NCBI GenBank assembly: GCA_023213195.1
Contig: CP096135.1
Location: 3,158,842 to 3,222,841 of the forward strand
Length of the DNA: 64,000 bases
Direction: 5' to 3'
DNA from: Sphingobacteriales bacterium JAD_PAG50586_3
GTDB taxonomy: Bacteria > Bacteroidota > Bacteroidia > CAMBQF01
Shown: positions 46,745 to 56,774 of the stretch, in pieces
How the letters are laid out: every line of letters starts with the position of its first letter
Position numbering within the stretch: the stretch's first letter is position 1
Notes under the pieces: model-generated
The model's database searches: none
What the model was told of the DNA's origin: nothing
What the model saw: the letters and a program-made list of their open reading frames with translations, nothing else
Translations under genes and position numbers: made by a program

Positions 46745-47233
46745 ATGGCATCCAATGTTCCGGTAGTAAGACAAGTTGCATGGGTATCTATGATACCCCA
46801 GTTTGTTTTTATGGGTTTACTGTTTGCGGGGTATTATTTGGCAGGCTAGTAAGAATTTATTGTTTATGGAGCCGCAACATATCTAATCATATCTTTTTTA
46901 TTGCGCTATATTATCCCCCGTTACCATCGTACTGGAATGAAATTAGTCAAACAGAAAGATTATAAAGATGCAATTTCATACTTTGTAAAAAGTTATGATT
47001 TTTTTAATTATTATTCTTGGGTTGACAAGTATCGATATATCACTCTGTTAAGTTCATCCTTAATGTGTTATAGGGAAATGGCCTTAAACAATATAGCTTT
47101 CTGTTACGGACAAATAGGCGAAGGACAATTAGCTGAAGAATATTACTTGCGCACGTTGAGTGAATATCCAGATAATGAAATGGCCAAAGCAGCTTTAAAC
47201 TTAATTAATGCCGGCAAAGGAACATCTAATTAG
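46745..47233 (+). pseudogene. TPR-containing membrane protein interrupted by two consecutive stops
   Basis: ATG at 46745, 14 nt after gua[21 protein letters not shown] then a membrane helix to GYYLAG, then TAG TAA (46847-46852). The same frame reopens as [20 protein letters not shown], a second helix, then [20 protein letters not shown] and a TPR-like tail (ALNNIAFCYGQIGEGQLAEE). The halves belong together as one small two-helix, TPR-tailed protein of about 160 residues. Two adjacent stops in one frame cannot come from a single base change, so compensating indels or a real decaying gene are likely. Role unknown. Confidence 0.7.
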
Positions 47234-47298
47234 TAGATATAAGCCTACCAAGTACTAACATAACTCTGATTGCTGACTACTAATCCTTTAATACTGTA

Positions 47299-47484
47299 TT
47301 AGCTTTTCTTAAGCAATTTATGCTCTAAGTGCTGCTCTACGTAACGTACCGGTTTACCAACATGGGCTACGGCTGCAACAATTTCTTTTGGGGTAACATG
47401 GAAACGCTTTGCCCAAAATGCAACTTCATCTGCATCGTTAATGTTAATCCACGTTTTTTCCAGGTAATTTACTTTAGGAGCCAT
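47299..47484 (-). CDS. DUF3606-like small protein
   Basis: 61 residues: MAPKVNYLEKTWININDADE, then VAFWAKRFHVTPKEIVAAVA. A tryptophan after an N-terminal basic stretch, then helix-turn-helix-like spacing, resembles DUF3606. Function unknown. Divergent from the beta-CASP gene with about 230 nt of AT-rich sequence between. Stop TAA. Confidence 0.65.
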   Translation of the reverse strand: MAPKVNYLEKTWININDADEVAFWAKRFHVTPKEIVAAVAHVGKPVRYVEQHLEHKLLKKS

Positions 47485-47717
47485 AATCTTGTTAATTGCA
47501 TTAGTAAAGACTAAAAAGGAAAACTATTACTAATATAGCCCGCTTTACTGATATTATAATGCAAATATACGGATTTTAGCTGTACGCTTCAAGCATATTC
47601 TTAGTTATCAGCATAATTAATTTTGACTGCTCAAAAACGTCCTCATTTTTATATGCAGCCACCAATTTTTGAAAATTTTATTAATTAGTTTGAAATGGAA
47701 AAGCCTATTTAATATTG

Positions 47718-47725
47718 TAGCTTTG
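47718..47725 (+). promoter_or_regulatory. -7 promoter box of the beta-CASP gene, 6 nt before ATG
   Basis: TAGCTTTG then CTATAG and ATG at 47732. Confidence 0.5.
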
Positions 47726-47731
47726 CTATAG

Positions 47732-49134
47732 ATGAAAGTTACATTTTACGGGGCAGCCCGCACGGTTACAGGCAGTAAGCACATGCTTACTACAATTAGC
47801 GGCAAAAAGGTTTTACTTGATTGCGGCCTATTTCAAAACAAGGGCGCTGCCGACTCTAACCGGCATTTAGGGTTTAATCCATCTGAACTGGATTATGTCA
47901 TCCTTTCGCATGCGCACATAGACCATAGCGGCGCCTTGCCTATATTGGTTAAACAGGGCTTTACAGGTGCCATATATTGCACCCGTGCCACGTACGACCT
48001 ATGCCGTATTATGCTTGCCGATAGCGCCAAAATTCAGGAAAGCGATATTGCCTATATTAATAAAAAGCGGGAGCGTAAAGGGAAGACCCCATTGAGCCCT
48101 TATACGACCAGGATAATGTAGACGATTGCATGAAGCTATTCCGCTATAAAGAAAAGTATGGCGAGTGGTATACAATTGATGAAGAAGTAGAAGTGCTATT
48201 TAGCGATGCAGGGCATATACTGGGCAGCGCATGTGTAAGCCTTAAAGTAAGGGAGAGCATTGATAAGGTTATCCACTTGTTGTTTAGTGGAGATGTTGGC
48301 AGGCCCGGCGATTTGATTTTACGGGACCCGGACAAAACCCCGCAGGCCGATTATATTATTTGCGAGAGCACCTACGGCAACCGCCTGCACGAACCGCGCG
48401 AAAACACACGCAACAAGTTGTTGGAAATTGTAACCGAAACTTGCCTTAAACGGAAAGGTAAAATTATAATACCCGCTTTTAGTTTAGGTCGTACACAAGA
48501 GTTGGTTTATACCCTGGACCGTATGCGTACCGAAGGTATGCTACCCAATATTAAAGTGTTTGTTGATAGTCCCCTATCTATAAATGCTACAGGAGTTATG
48601 CGCAACCACCCCGAGTGCTTTAACCAAGATATTTTGGATTATATGAAGCGTGACCCCGACCCATTTGGGTTTAATAACCTGCATTATATACAAGATGTAA
48701 AAGAGTCTATTGCCTTAAACAGCCTTGATGAGCCTTGTATAATTATATCATCATCGGGCATGATGGAGGCCGGCCGTATAAAGCACCATATAAAAAACAA
48801 CATCCGCGATAAGCGAAACACCATACTTATTGTTGGCTTTGTACCCGCCAATACCCTTGGCGACCGGTTACTGAAAGGCGAAAAAACAGTACGCATATTT
48901 GGCGAAGAATACCCTGTAGAAGCCCAGATAGAAGAGCTACAAGCCTTTAGCGCCCATGCCGATTATACTGAGTTGTTGGAATGGATAAGTGTGCAAAACC
49001 CTAAAAAAGTAAAGCGTCTATTCTTAGTTCATGGAGAATATGAAGCACAGCAGGCATTTAAAGAAAAACTTATTGTTTTAGACTATAAAAATATTGAGAT
49101 ACCTGAAAAGGGAGAAAGCTTTGATTTGGTTTAG
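47732..49134 (+). CDS. MBL-fold beta-CASP RNA metallohydrolase, one frameshift
   Basis: 467 residues when restored. The metal motif HAHIDH (H60, H62, D64, H65) is in VILSHAHIDHSGALP. The beta-CASP insert and C-terminal motifs are IICESTYGNRLHEPRENTRN, IIIPAFSLGRTQELVY, IIISSSGMMEAGRIKHH and AFSAHADYTELLEW. The frame slips in the C4 run 48087-48090; one added C turns KTPLSPYTTRIM into KTPIEPLYDQDNVDDCMKLF. Family members are ribonucleases of the YsnH/CPSF73-like type. It is followed 13 nt later by the DUF255 gene. Confidence 0.9.
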
Positions 49135-49146
49135 ATAGATTTAAAA

Positions 49147-51170
49147 ATGGTATCAGATAAAAAATACACCAACCAACTGATAAATGAAACCAGTCCGTAC
49201 CTGTTGCAGCATGCGCACAACCCGGTAAACTGGTACCCTTGGGGCGAGGAGGCTTTAGCCAAAGCCAAGGCTGAGAACAAAATGCTGCTGGTTAGTGTGG
49301 GCTACTCTGCCTGCCACTGGTGCCACGTTATGGAGCGCGAGTGTTTTGAAAATGAAGAAGTGGCGGCTTTAATGAATGAGTACTTCATCAACATAAAAGT
49401 AGACCGCGAAGAACGCCCCGATATTGACCAGGTTTATATGAGTGCGGTACAGCTTATGACAGGGCGCGGGGGCTGGCCTTTAAACTGCATTACCCTACCC
49501 GATGGGCGGCCTATATACGGAGGCACATATTTTCCTAAAGATAACTGGATGGCTATTTTACAGCAAATGGCCGAGATATTTACCTACGAACGGGAACGTG
49601 CCGAAGACTACGCCGCTAAGCTTACAGAAGGTGTTGCCCTGAGTGGACTCGCCATTAAAAGTACTGCTACAGATATTAACTGGGATGGTGTTTTAAATGA
49701 AACAGTTGCCACTTGGATGAACAACCTGGATAATGTGGAAGGTGGTCCGGCGCGTGCGCCAAAGTTCCCGCTACCCAACAACTATTTATTCTTGTTGCGG
49801 TATGCTACACTATATAAAAATGAAAACCTGCTTAAGCACGTAAACCTTACGCTTACTAAAATGGCTTATGGCGGCATTTACGACCAACTAGGCGGAGGCT
49901 TTGCCCGCTACTCGGTAGATGGCTTTTGGAAAGTGCCGCATTTTGAAAAGATGCTGTATGATAATGCCCAATTAGTATCGTTATACGCCGAGGCATATAA
50001 GGCTACAGGTATAGTATTATATAAAGAAGTGGTTGATGATACCCTTGGATTTATTGAGCGGGAGTTAACATCGCCAGAGGGCTTGTTTTACTCGGCGCTT
50101 GATGCTGACAGCGAAGGCGAAGAAGGCAAATTTTACGTTTGGAAGAAAGAGGAATTAACGGCATTACTGGGCAATGATTTTGCTGTATTTGCTGATTATT
50201 TCAACATAAACTTAGAAGGACTTTGGGAGCATGGCAATTACATATTGCTGCGTAAAAAAGACGAGCAAACACTTGCAGCCCAGCATGGTTTATCTGTATC
50301 AGACTTAAAAGATAAAGTAGCAAGTTGGAAAAACCTGCTGCTGGCAGAGCGCGCTAAAAAATACGTCCGGGATTGGATGACAAATGCCTGGCATCGTGGA
50401 ACGCCCTGATGATACACGCCTATGCTGATGCTTATAAATACCTTGGGGTTAAAGCCTACCTGGATAAAGCCATAGCAGCTATGAAGGTGTTTGAAGAAAA
50501 ATACAACAACGGTAGTGTACTGCTGTACCATAACTATAAACAAGGCCGCAGCACAATTACAGGCTTTTTAGAGGATTACTGTTTTGCTATTGATGCCTAT
50601 ATAGCCTTATACGAAAACACTTTTAATGCTGAATATATAACCAAAGCAACCGCGTTAATTGAAAGCTGCTACACCCAATTTGCCGATGAGCAAACGGGAA
50701 TGTTCTTTTTTACGCCCGCTACCCAAACCGATTTGATTGCCCGTAAAATGGAGGTACACGACAATGTAATTCCTGCATCAAACTCGGCACTGGCGCGTAG
50801 TTTATATACTATATACCAACTTACCGGCACTATAAAATACCGCGATACTGCTATGCAAATGCTTAGTAATATAGCCGAAGATATGCCCGGCTATGGTGGT
50901 GGATATTCTAACTGGGGCTTACTGGCATTGCAACAGGCTAAACCTTTTTACGAGGTGGTTATAACCGGAGATAAAGCCACGGAATATGCAACAGAAGTAA
51001 ATAGACAATACCTACCTAATACATTACTGGCTGCCGCTATAAACAGCGAACCCCTTGATGTGTTCAAGGGGCGCTTAAAACAGGGCGAAACCCTGGTATA
51101 TGTTTGCATAAACAACACTTGCCAAGCACCTGTTAAAACAGTTGCCGAAGCGTTGGCTGCAATTACTTAG
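49147..51170 (+). CDS. DUF255/SSP411-like thioredoxin-domain protein, one frameshift
   Basis: N-terminal thioredoxin-like DUF255 domain with [20 protein letters not shown] and the CxxC-like [14 protein letters not shown], then [20 protein letters not shown] and an alpha/alpha toroid-like domain. The frame breaks in the A6 run 50356-50361. Adding one base gives [20 protein letters not shown], a conserved family block. Restored length is about 675 residues, matching the family (YyaL, human SPATA20). Biochemical role is not settled. It ends 8 nt inside the convergent three-repeat gene. Stop TAG. Confidence 0.88.
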
Positions 51171-52331
51171 CTTCTATTGCGCTGGCTTTTATTACAAAAT
51201 AAATATCATGCGAAAGGCGCATGCCGCCCTGCATGTGGCTATTTGATGATACAGGGGCTTTGATTATTACCACATCATCGGCTATGCTGCACACATACTC
51301 TACGTTATAGTTATACATGCGCGGACGGTTAGTCTGGCGGTCGTCAAAAGCACTGATAGCTGATGGCCAGTTATCTTCGTGGGCATATCTTTTAATCTCG
51401 CTAAGCATAGAACCACCTACAGCATCTCTAATATCATCTTCATCAGCACCTGAAAAACTATAGGTAGAAAATAAATCGCCAAAGTTGGTTACGGTAACAG
51501 CCCTGCCTTTGTAAAACCCACCAGAAGATGAAGAAGAACTCCCCCACCTGATAAATCAACGCCGGCTTTACCAATAATAAAGTAAATATCGTGGGTTAAA
51601 CGCATGCCACCACTCATGTGGCTGTTCTTGCTTACAGGTGCCCTTAGCACTACCCTATCGCCAAACTCGCAAACAAGTTCTACATAGTAGTTGTACATTT
51701 TAGGGCGATTTGTTTGACGGTCGTCAAAACCACTAATGGCCGATGGCCAGTTACGCTCGTTAGCATAGGTTTCAATATCCTGAAAAACAGAACTGCCAAC
51801 GGCATCTTTAATATCTGCTTCATCAGTACTAGAGAAGGTATAGGTAGAGTATAAATCGCCAAAGTTGGTTACAGTTACCTGCTTAGCGCTTCTTGTATAC
51901 GAAGTAGTTCCACTACTGCTGCCACCGCTGTAGCTAACAGCATCACCCCCTATAATAAAGTAAATTGTTTCTGAAGGGCGCATGTGCGATGGCATAGACC
52001 TGTTCTCGCCCTCGGGAACACGCAACAATACCTTATTATCGCCAAAACGGCAGACAAAGTAAGTTGTGTACCTTTTTATATCCTCTTCATTATCAAAAAA
52101 AGCGGTAAGGTTGCTAATACCATCGGGCCACGATGATTCCCTGCACGTAGCGTCTATACGGCTAAACTCATCGCCGCCTACAACGCTTGTAATATCACTC
52201 TCCTCATCGGGGCCAAACTTGTAGGTAGTGTACATGCTGCCCGGCTTGGTAATATAGGCGCGGTCTCCACGGTCTTGTGCATTAAGCAATGCCGGTACAA
52301 GTAACAAAAAGAGGAAAAAACACTTCTTCAT
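51163..52331 (-). CDS. Secreted protein with three copies of an unrecognised ~100-residue domain, one frameshift
   Basis: ATG 52331 gives the signal peptide MKKCFFLFLLLVPALLNAQ. Three homologous units follow, separated by Gly/Ser linkers. Units 2 and 3 share VTNFGDLYSTYTFS-like starts, NWPSAIS, FDDRQTNRP and HMSGGMRLTHDIYFII; unit 1 is more diverged (SSWPDGISNLTAFF, SHMRPSETIYFII). The frame slips in the C5 run 51541-51545; one added base restores linker GGGSSSSSGG and the third unit. I do not recognise the domain. Its Ser/Gly linkers suggest a modular periplasmic or surface protein. Confidence 0.7.
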
Positions 52332-52363
52332 ATATGGTTTTAATTTAGGTTGCAAAATAGTAA

Positions 52364-53112
52364 TTACTTATTAATTCCAAGTTGTAAATACACCGGAAAT
52401 TTTACTGTATGTATTTCACCATCAGGCCAAAAGGGCTTTAATTCATCAATTAACCCATCAACAGGGTTGTAATTATTTGCCGTTATAAACTTTTGTACAC
52501 CCGACCATGTATTTAAATAGCCTTCAAACTGTTTTATATCCCACTCCACCTCTATTACAAATGATGCTTTTTCAACATCAATAAAAGGAAATGGTATTGA
52601 CTTATAATGTTCATCAATATGTATCCTTTCAGCGTCCCAATAAGGGTTTGTAGTTACCTTATAAAAATGCATAAAATGCTTATCTATAGCGGGATTAACG
52701 CTCAACACATCGTACAACCAAACAGCAATTATCCCTCTGGGTTTTAACACCCGCTTTACTTCTGCATTAAAGGCTTCAAAATTGAACCAATGCAAAGCCT
52801 GTGCCACGGTAATAAGAGAGAATGTGTTATCAGCAAAACCGGATTCTTCAGCACGTTGCAAAGAGTAGTGGATATTATCAACAAGGGCGGCATTGTCCAG
52901 TTGCTTTTGGCTAATATCGGTAGCATATACGTTGGTAAAGCGTTTAGCCAGCTCTACAGCTACCTTGGCCATTTCCTGTGGCACAGTCCCACGCGTTTTC
53001 ATAATCGGTAACGCGGGTAAACAAGTAATCGTAAAGTGCCTGTGGGTAAACGGGCCTGTATTGTGCATACAGGTGTGCCTTGAGCCGAGAAATTATCTTT
53101 AGGTTTATGCAT
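52364..53112 (-). CDS. Class I SAM-dependent methyltransferase, two frameshifts
   Basis: Restored from ATG 53112: MHKPKDNFSAQGT, then YAQYRPVYPQALYDYLFTRV, the SAM-binding region DCATGNGQ joined to VAVELAKRFTNVYATDISQK, and FSLITVAQALHWFNFEAFNA. This is the pattern of ubiquinone/YcgJ-like class I methyltransferases of about 250 residues. One extra base lies near 53071-53074 and another near 52963-52964, so three reading frames are used in turn. Substrate unknown. Stop TAA. Confidence 0.8.
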
Positions 53113-53133
53113 GTTATGCCTTCTATAAAAATG

Positions 53134-53163
53134 AAAAAGCCGGGTTACGAAGCCGGCCTTTTC
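53134..53163 (-). terminator. Hairpin terminator before the methyltransferase
   Basis: AAAAAGCCGG, loop GTTACGAA, GCCGGCCTTTT, at the 3' side of the secreted T9SS gene's neighbour. Confidence 0.5.
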
Positions 53164-53193
53164 AAAACTATGAAAACTTAACCCAAGAAAAAA

Positions 53194-54789
53194 CTATCGT
53201 GTAATTACAAGCTTTTGTACCGGTAAGGTAATATCATGTAATTTAATATCTACAAAATAATGGCCTTGTGCAAGGGCCGATGTGTTGATTGGCAATATGG
53301 TAGTACCAGCATCAAACACATGGTAATCGTTAGAAATAAGCTGACCAACAGAGTTATATACCAGTATTGAGCCATAATCGGCGCTGTGTAGGTTAATGGT
53401 TACATTAACCAGGTTGTCGGTTGGGTTAGGATATAAACCAACGGTGTTTACAGGGCTATTGGCACAACGGATGTATTTGGCATCAAAGGTTTCAAACTGC
53501 CCATTAAAATCGGTTTGACGTAAACGGTAGTATGCACCGGTAGCATTAGGGCTAAAATCGGTATAGCTGTAGTTTACAGTTGTGTTGTTGTTGCCCGCAC
53601 CGTCAACAATAGCTATGGTAGAGTAATTAGTTCCATCAACACTGCGCTCTACTTCAAAGTAATCGTTATTGGCTTCAGAAGCTGTAGTCCAGTTAATGGT
53701 TACGTTATCAGTATTACAATTGCCTTTAAATTCTACTAGGGTAATAGGCAGCGGACTGTTGCTGCCCGATGTACCATCGTGCAATACCCATGGCGAATAG
53801 TTGCTAACGCTGGTCACAGTTACTGTATTGTTAGCGCCATTGTTGGTGTTTGTTCCACCAAAATAATCGGGGGCGTTCCATTTTGCAGCGGGCAGTGCTG
53901 CTGCATCCCAACGTTGTGCTTTAAGGTTGCCTTCGGTAATTAAGCTATTTCCGGTTAAGTCGCCATCGGCATAGGTAAATGTCATAGACGATACAGGCTT
54001 GGTAGTATAGTTGTTAGCATCTATAACCCACCAACGGTCTAATGTAGCATCGGTACCGTTACCGGGGCCATTTTCAAAATTCATGTGGCCTACCCCGCTT
54101 ACATAAGGAGTGTTATCGTTGCCCGATGGGTAAGTAGTAACGGTTACATTACCGGTACCCGACTGGCTGCCCGAAGTCGTTACAGCAAATGTAAAGGCAA
54201 CATCATCGCCTGCGGCGTTAGCAAATGGAAACCTATAGCTGTTGCCGTTAGGGGCATTGCCAATATTCCATTGCAGTTTAGAGTTACCATCGGTAGTTTC
54301 GCCGCGTATGTGTTTAGAAGAAAATGGTGTGTTTTGTTGAATAGCGGCAACAGAGTTGTTGTTTACTATTAAAGTATTGCTGTTTAAACTTACAATACCA
54401 TCAAGGGTAAGTATGTTGTTTACAGTATTGTTGTTATTTGCCAATGTTTTAACGCCCGTGCCCGATACAGTCAGACTTTCAAAAGTTGTTGGGTTTGTAC
54501 CGCCAATTGCCTGGGCAGTATTACCATTTAGTTCAACTATACCGGTGCTGTTGTAAGAGGTAAAAACAGTATTAGAAGCATTGTTAGTCCAATCGCCTTC
54601 TACTTTAATAGTCCCCTCGTTATTTATAACGCCATTGGTACCATTTGTATATCCGCCACTGCTTACTATAATATTGGAGCCGCTTACTACGACTATGTTG
54701 GCCCCATTATTTACAATACCCTGTGCATTAAGGCCAAGGGTTAAAATTGTGAATGCAGAGGGTAATAAAATTTGGTAGAGTTTTTTCAT
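53194..54789 (-). CDS. Secreted repetitive protein with T9SS type A sorting domain
   Basis: 531 residues. Signal peptide to AQG (1-23), then an Asn/Val/Gly-rich part (NNGANIVVVSGSNIIVSSGG, LNGNTAQAIGG) that looks like beta-helix or filamentous repeats (about 25-160). Next a beta-domain, then a fibronectin-III-like stretch (PLPITLVEFKGNCNTDNVTI, TTASEANNDYFEVERSVDG) common before sorting domains, and the T9SS CTD (LYPNPTDNLVNVTI, LAQGHYFVDIKLHD). No catalytic motif. Probably surface exposed. Stop TAG. Confidence 0.82.
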   Translation of the reverse strand: MKKLYQILLPSAFTILTLGLNAQGIVNNGANIVVVSGSNIIVSSGGYTNGTNGVINNEGTIKVEGDWTNNASNTVFTSYNSTGIVELNGNTAQAIGGTNPTTFESLTVSGTGVKTLANNNNTVNNILTLDGIVSLNSNTLIVNNNSVAAIQQNTPFSSKHIRGETTDGNSKLQWNIGNAPNGNSYRFPFANAAGDDVAFTFAVTTSGSQSGTGNVTVTTYPSGNDNTPYVSGVGHMNFENGPGNGTDATLDRWWVIDANNYTTKPVSSMTFTYADGDLTGNSLITEGNLKAQRWDAAALPAAKWNAPDYFGGTNTNNGANNTVTVTSVSNYSPWVLHDGTSGSNSPLPITLVEFKGNCNTDNVTINWTTASEANNDYFEVERSVDGTNYSTIAIVDGAGNNNTTVNYSYTDFSPNATGAYYRLRQTDFNGQFETFDAKYIRCANSPVNTVGLYPNPTDNLVNVTINLHSADYGSILVYNSVGQLISNDYHVFDAGTTILPINTSALAQGHYFVDIKLHDITLPVQKLVITR

Positions 54790-54920
54790 AAAGTAATTTG
54801 GGTTAAATCACAAAACTTAAACGAATATACGAAATTTAATCGAGATTTGCAAATTTTCAACAATTCCTTACATGTAAAACCCTAATAACAAACACGCTAG
54901 AAGTACTGAAAACAAACAAA

Positions 54921-54946
54921 AAAGCCCCGGCAACCCGAGGCTTTAA
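54921..54946 (-). terminator. Hairpin terminator of the first ECF sigma gene
   Basis: AAGCCCCGG, loop CAA, CCCGAGGCTT with flanking A- and T-tracts. Confidence 0.6.
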
Positions 54947-54972
54947 TTTAAATTCTGTTAATAACTTACGCG

Positions 54973-55476
54973 TTATTTCAAATCTTCAAGTACGTGCATT
55001 AACTGTTTGCGGGCAAGAAAAATGCGGCTTTTTACAGTACCAATGGGCAGGTCTAAATGCTCTGCAATTTCTTTATACTTATACCCATCAAAATACATTT
55101 CAAAAGGTATTTTGTATTCTTCTTCAAGTGCCTCAATAGCCTTGTAAATTTCCTTCTCATTAATTTTAGACTCTGCAACCCTTGCACTTGCCACTTGTGG
55201 CAGGTTCATATAATAAAGGTCTTTTGTACCATCAACTATAGTGCGAGTTTTAGCAGCCCTACGGTAGTTGTTGATGAAGATATTCTTCATTATAGTATAT
55301 AATCAGGCTTTAAGGTTGGTTGAGTCTGCAAACTTATCGCGGTAAACCATTGCTTTAAGCATGGTTTCCTGCAATAAATCTTTAGCTTGTTCATCGTTAG
55401 ATGTTAAGCTTAAAGCGAAATATCTTAACTGATTAGAGAAAGCTAAAACCTGTTTGTTGAATTCTACTGTTGACAT
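54973..55476 (-). CDS. ECF RNA polymerase sigma factor with in-frame TGA at a conserved Trp
   Basis: 168 codons. It begins MSTVEFNKQVLAFSNQLRYF, then DEQAKDLLQETMLKAMVYRD (sigma region 2), STNLKA, TGA (codon 58, 55303-55305), LYTIMKNIFINNYRRAAKTR. Sigma-70 region 2 has Trp here (LKAWLYTIMKN). Region 4 follows (KEIAEHLDLPIGTVKSRIFL, a helix-turn-helix). Same frame throughout, stop TAA. So only one base changes Trp to stop, again TGG inside CCTGG. In Bacteroidota this sigma type is often next to a MerR/B12 regulator, as here. Confidence 0.88.
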
Positions 55477-55742
55477 AAGGCAGATTTTTGTTTAACAAAT
55501 TCCTCTACAAAGATAAACAAAAAATTTACTTGCAAAAGAAAATTGTAGTTATTATTAATAGTAATTTAAACTATTAATGTTACAACAACAATCTTGCCAA
55601 AACATCAAAGTGGCAGAACAATTGTTTAACAATAAGTAAAATTTATTAAACAAAAAGATGTATATACAGTAATGATAAGGGTTCTAGAGAAAAATCGGAA
55701 ATGGAAAAAATTTCAGCACGAAAGAATAAGAGACTTTTTGTC

Positions 55743-56642
55743 CTAATTCAGGTGATTATTCTTGTCTAAGAAAGATACAAATTCATCTATCTGATAAAAA
55801 TAGTTTACCTCTTTTACCGGGTTTGTTAATTGGTTTAAAACCTGAGGGCCGGCAACCATCATTTTAACTTGTGGAAAGTCGTTTTTTAACGACTCGAAAT
55901 AATGGCTTATAACCTTGCTTGATGTTGGTGTTGTAATAAATGTAAACCAACCTTTAGGGTCATATACTTTTATAGCTTCTTTTAAATCTTTTAATGGTAC
56001 AGATTGACCTAAGTACAGTACCTGCACGCCACGAGATTTGAAGTAATACTTAGCAAAGAGCAATCCCATTTCATGAAACTCGCCTTCCGGAAGGTATAAT
56101 ACATAGCGTACATCCCTTTCCGGTATCAAAAGACCATCAATAGCTACAATAATTTTACGGCGTATAAGGTTGGTAACAAAATGTTCTTGAGCAACGTTAA
56201 TCTCGCCAACCTGCCACATAATACCCACTTTACGCAAAAATGGTAGTATTACATAGCGCATAGTAGCATCAAAACCAAACTTAATAGTAGTAACGGATAT
56301 TACTTTTTCAAACTTACGTTCGCAAAAGTCTACCATGGCAATAATAAGCTTATCAATATGTATTGAATAAAAATCGTCGGGGCTTGAAGTATTTTCAGAA
56401 ACCACCTCTAATTCTTTAGACAGTTGATCTTCTGTTAGACGGCTTAGCTTAGAAATTTTACCGCCATGCCTTATCAGTTGAGATATATTAAGGAGTAGTT
56501 TAAGCTCCATATCATCATACCTGCGTATGTTGGTTTCGGTACGTTCTGGCTTTAGCACACCATAGCGCTGCTCCCATATACGTATGGTATGAGCCTTGAT
56601 GCCCGATAACCTTTCTAAGTCTTTTATAGAGTATTGCGCCAT
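55743..56642 (-). CDS. MerR-family regulator with B12-binding domain, CarH/LitR-like
   Basis: 299 residues. N-terminal MerR helix-turn-helix (MAQYSIKDLERLSGIKAHTI, RIWEQRYGVLKPER). The C-terminal cobalamin-binding region has both CarH-type marks: W143 then nine residues then E153-H154 (Wx9EH), and ExHxxG in PEGEFHEMGLLF (E188, H190, G193). Such proteins sense light through adenosylcobalamin. It lies next to an ECF sigma factor as in light-regulated carotenoid loci, but no carotenoid gene follows. Promoter box at 56660-56667. Stop TAG. Confidence 0.88.
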   Translation of the reverse strand: MAQYSIKDLERLSGIKAHTIRIWEQRYGVLKPERTETNIRRYDDMELKLLLNISQLIRHGGKISKLSRLTEDQLSKELEVVSENTSSPDDFYSIHIDKLIIAMVDFCERKFEKVISVTTIKFGFDATMRYVILPFLRKVGIMWQVGEINVAQEHFVTNLIRRKIIVAIDGLLIPERDVRYVLYLPEGEFHEMGLLFAKYYFKSRGVQVLYLGQSVPLKDLKEAIKVYDPKGWFTFITTPTSSKVISHYFESLKNDFPQVKMMVAGPQVLNQLTNPVKEVNYFYQIDEFVSFLDKNNHLN

Positions 56643-56659
56643 AATATTTTATGCTAAAG

Positions 56660-56667
56660 CAAACGTA
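56660..56667 (-). promoter_or_regulatory. -7 promoter box of the MerR-like gene
   Basis: Minus strand TACGTTTG, 17 nt before the ATG at 56642. Confidence 0.5.
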
Positions 56668-56737
56668 AGAACGTTTTAGCACAATTATTGTTTAGCAGCA
56701 ATTAATACCAAACAGTTTTTTTAACAGTTTGGTTTAT

Positions 56738-56745
56738 TAAATTTG
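56738..56745 (+). promoter_or_regulatory. -7 promoter box of the second ECF sigma gene
   Basis: TAAATTTG, about 29 nt before the ATG at 56775. It points away from the MerR gene, so the two share an upstream region. Confidence 0.45.
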
Positions 56746-56774
56746 TACCTTAAAGTTTTAACATACCCACCAGA

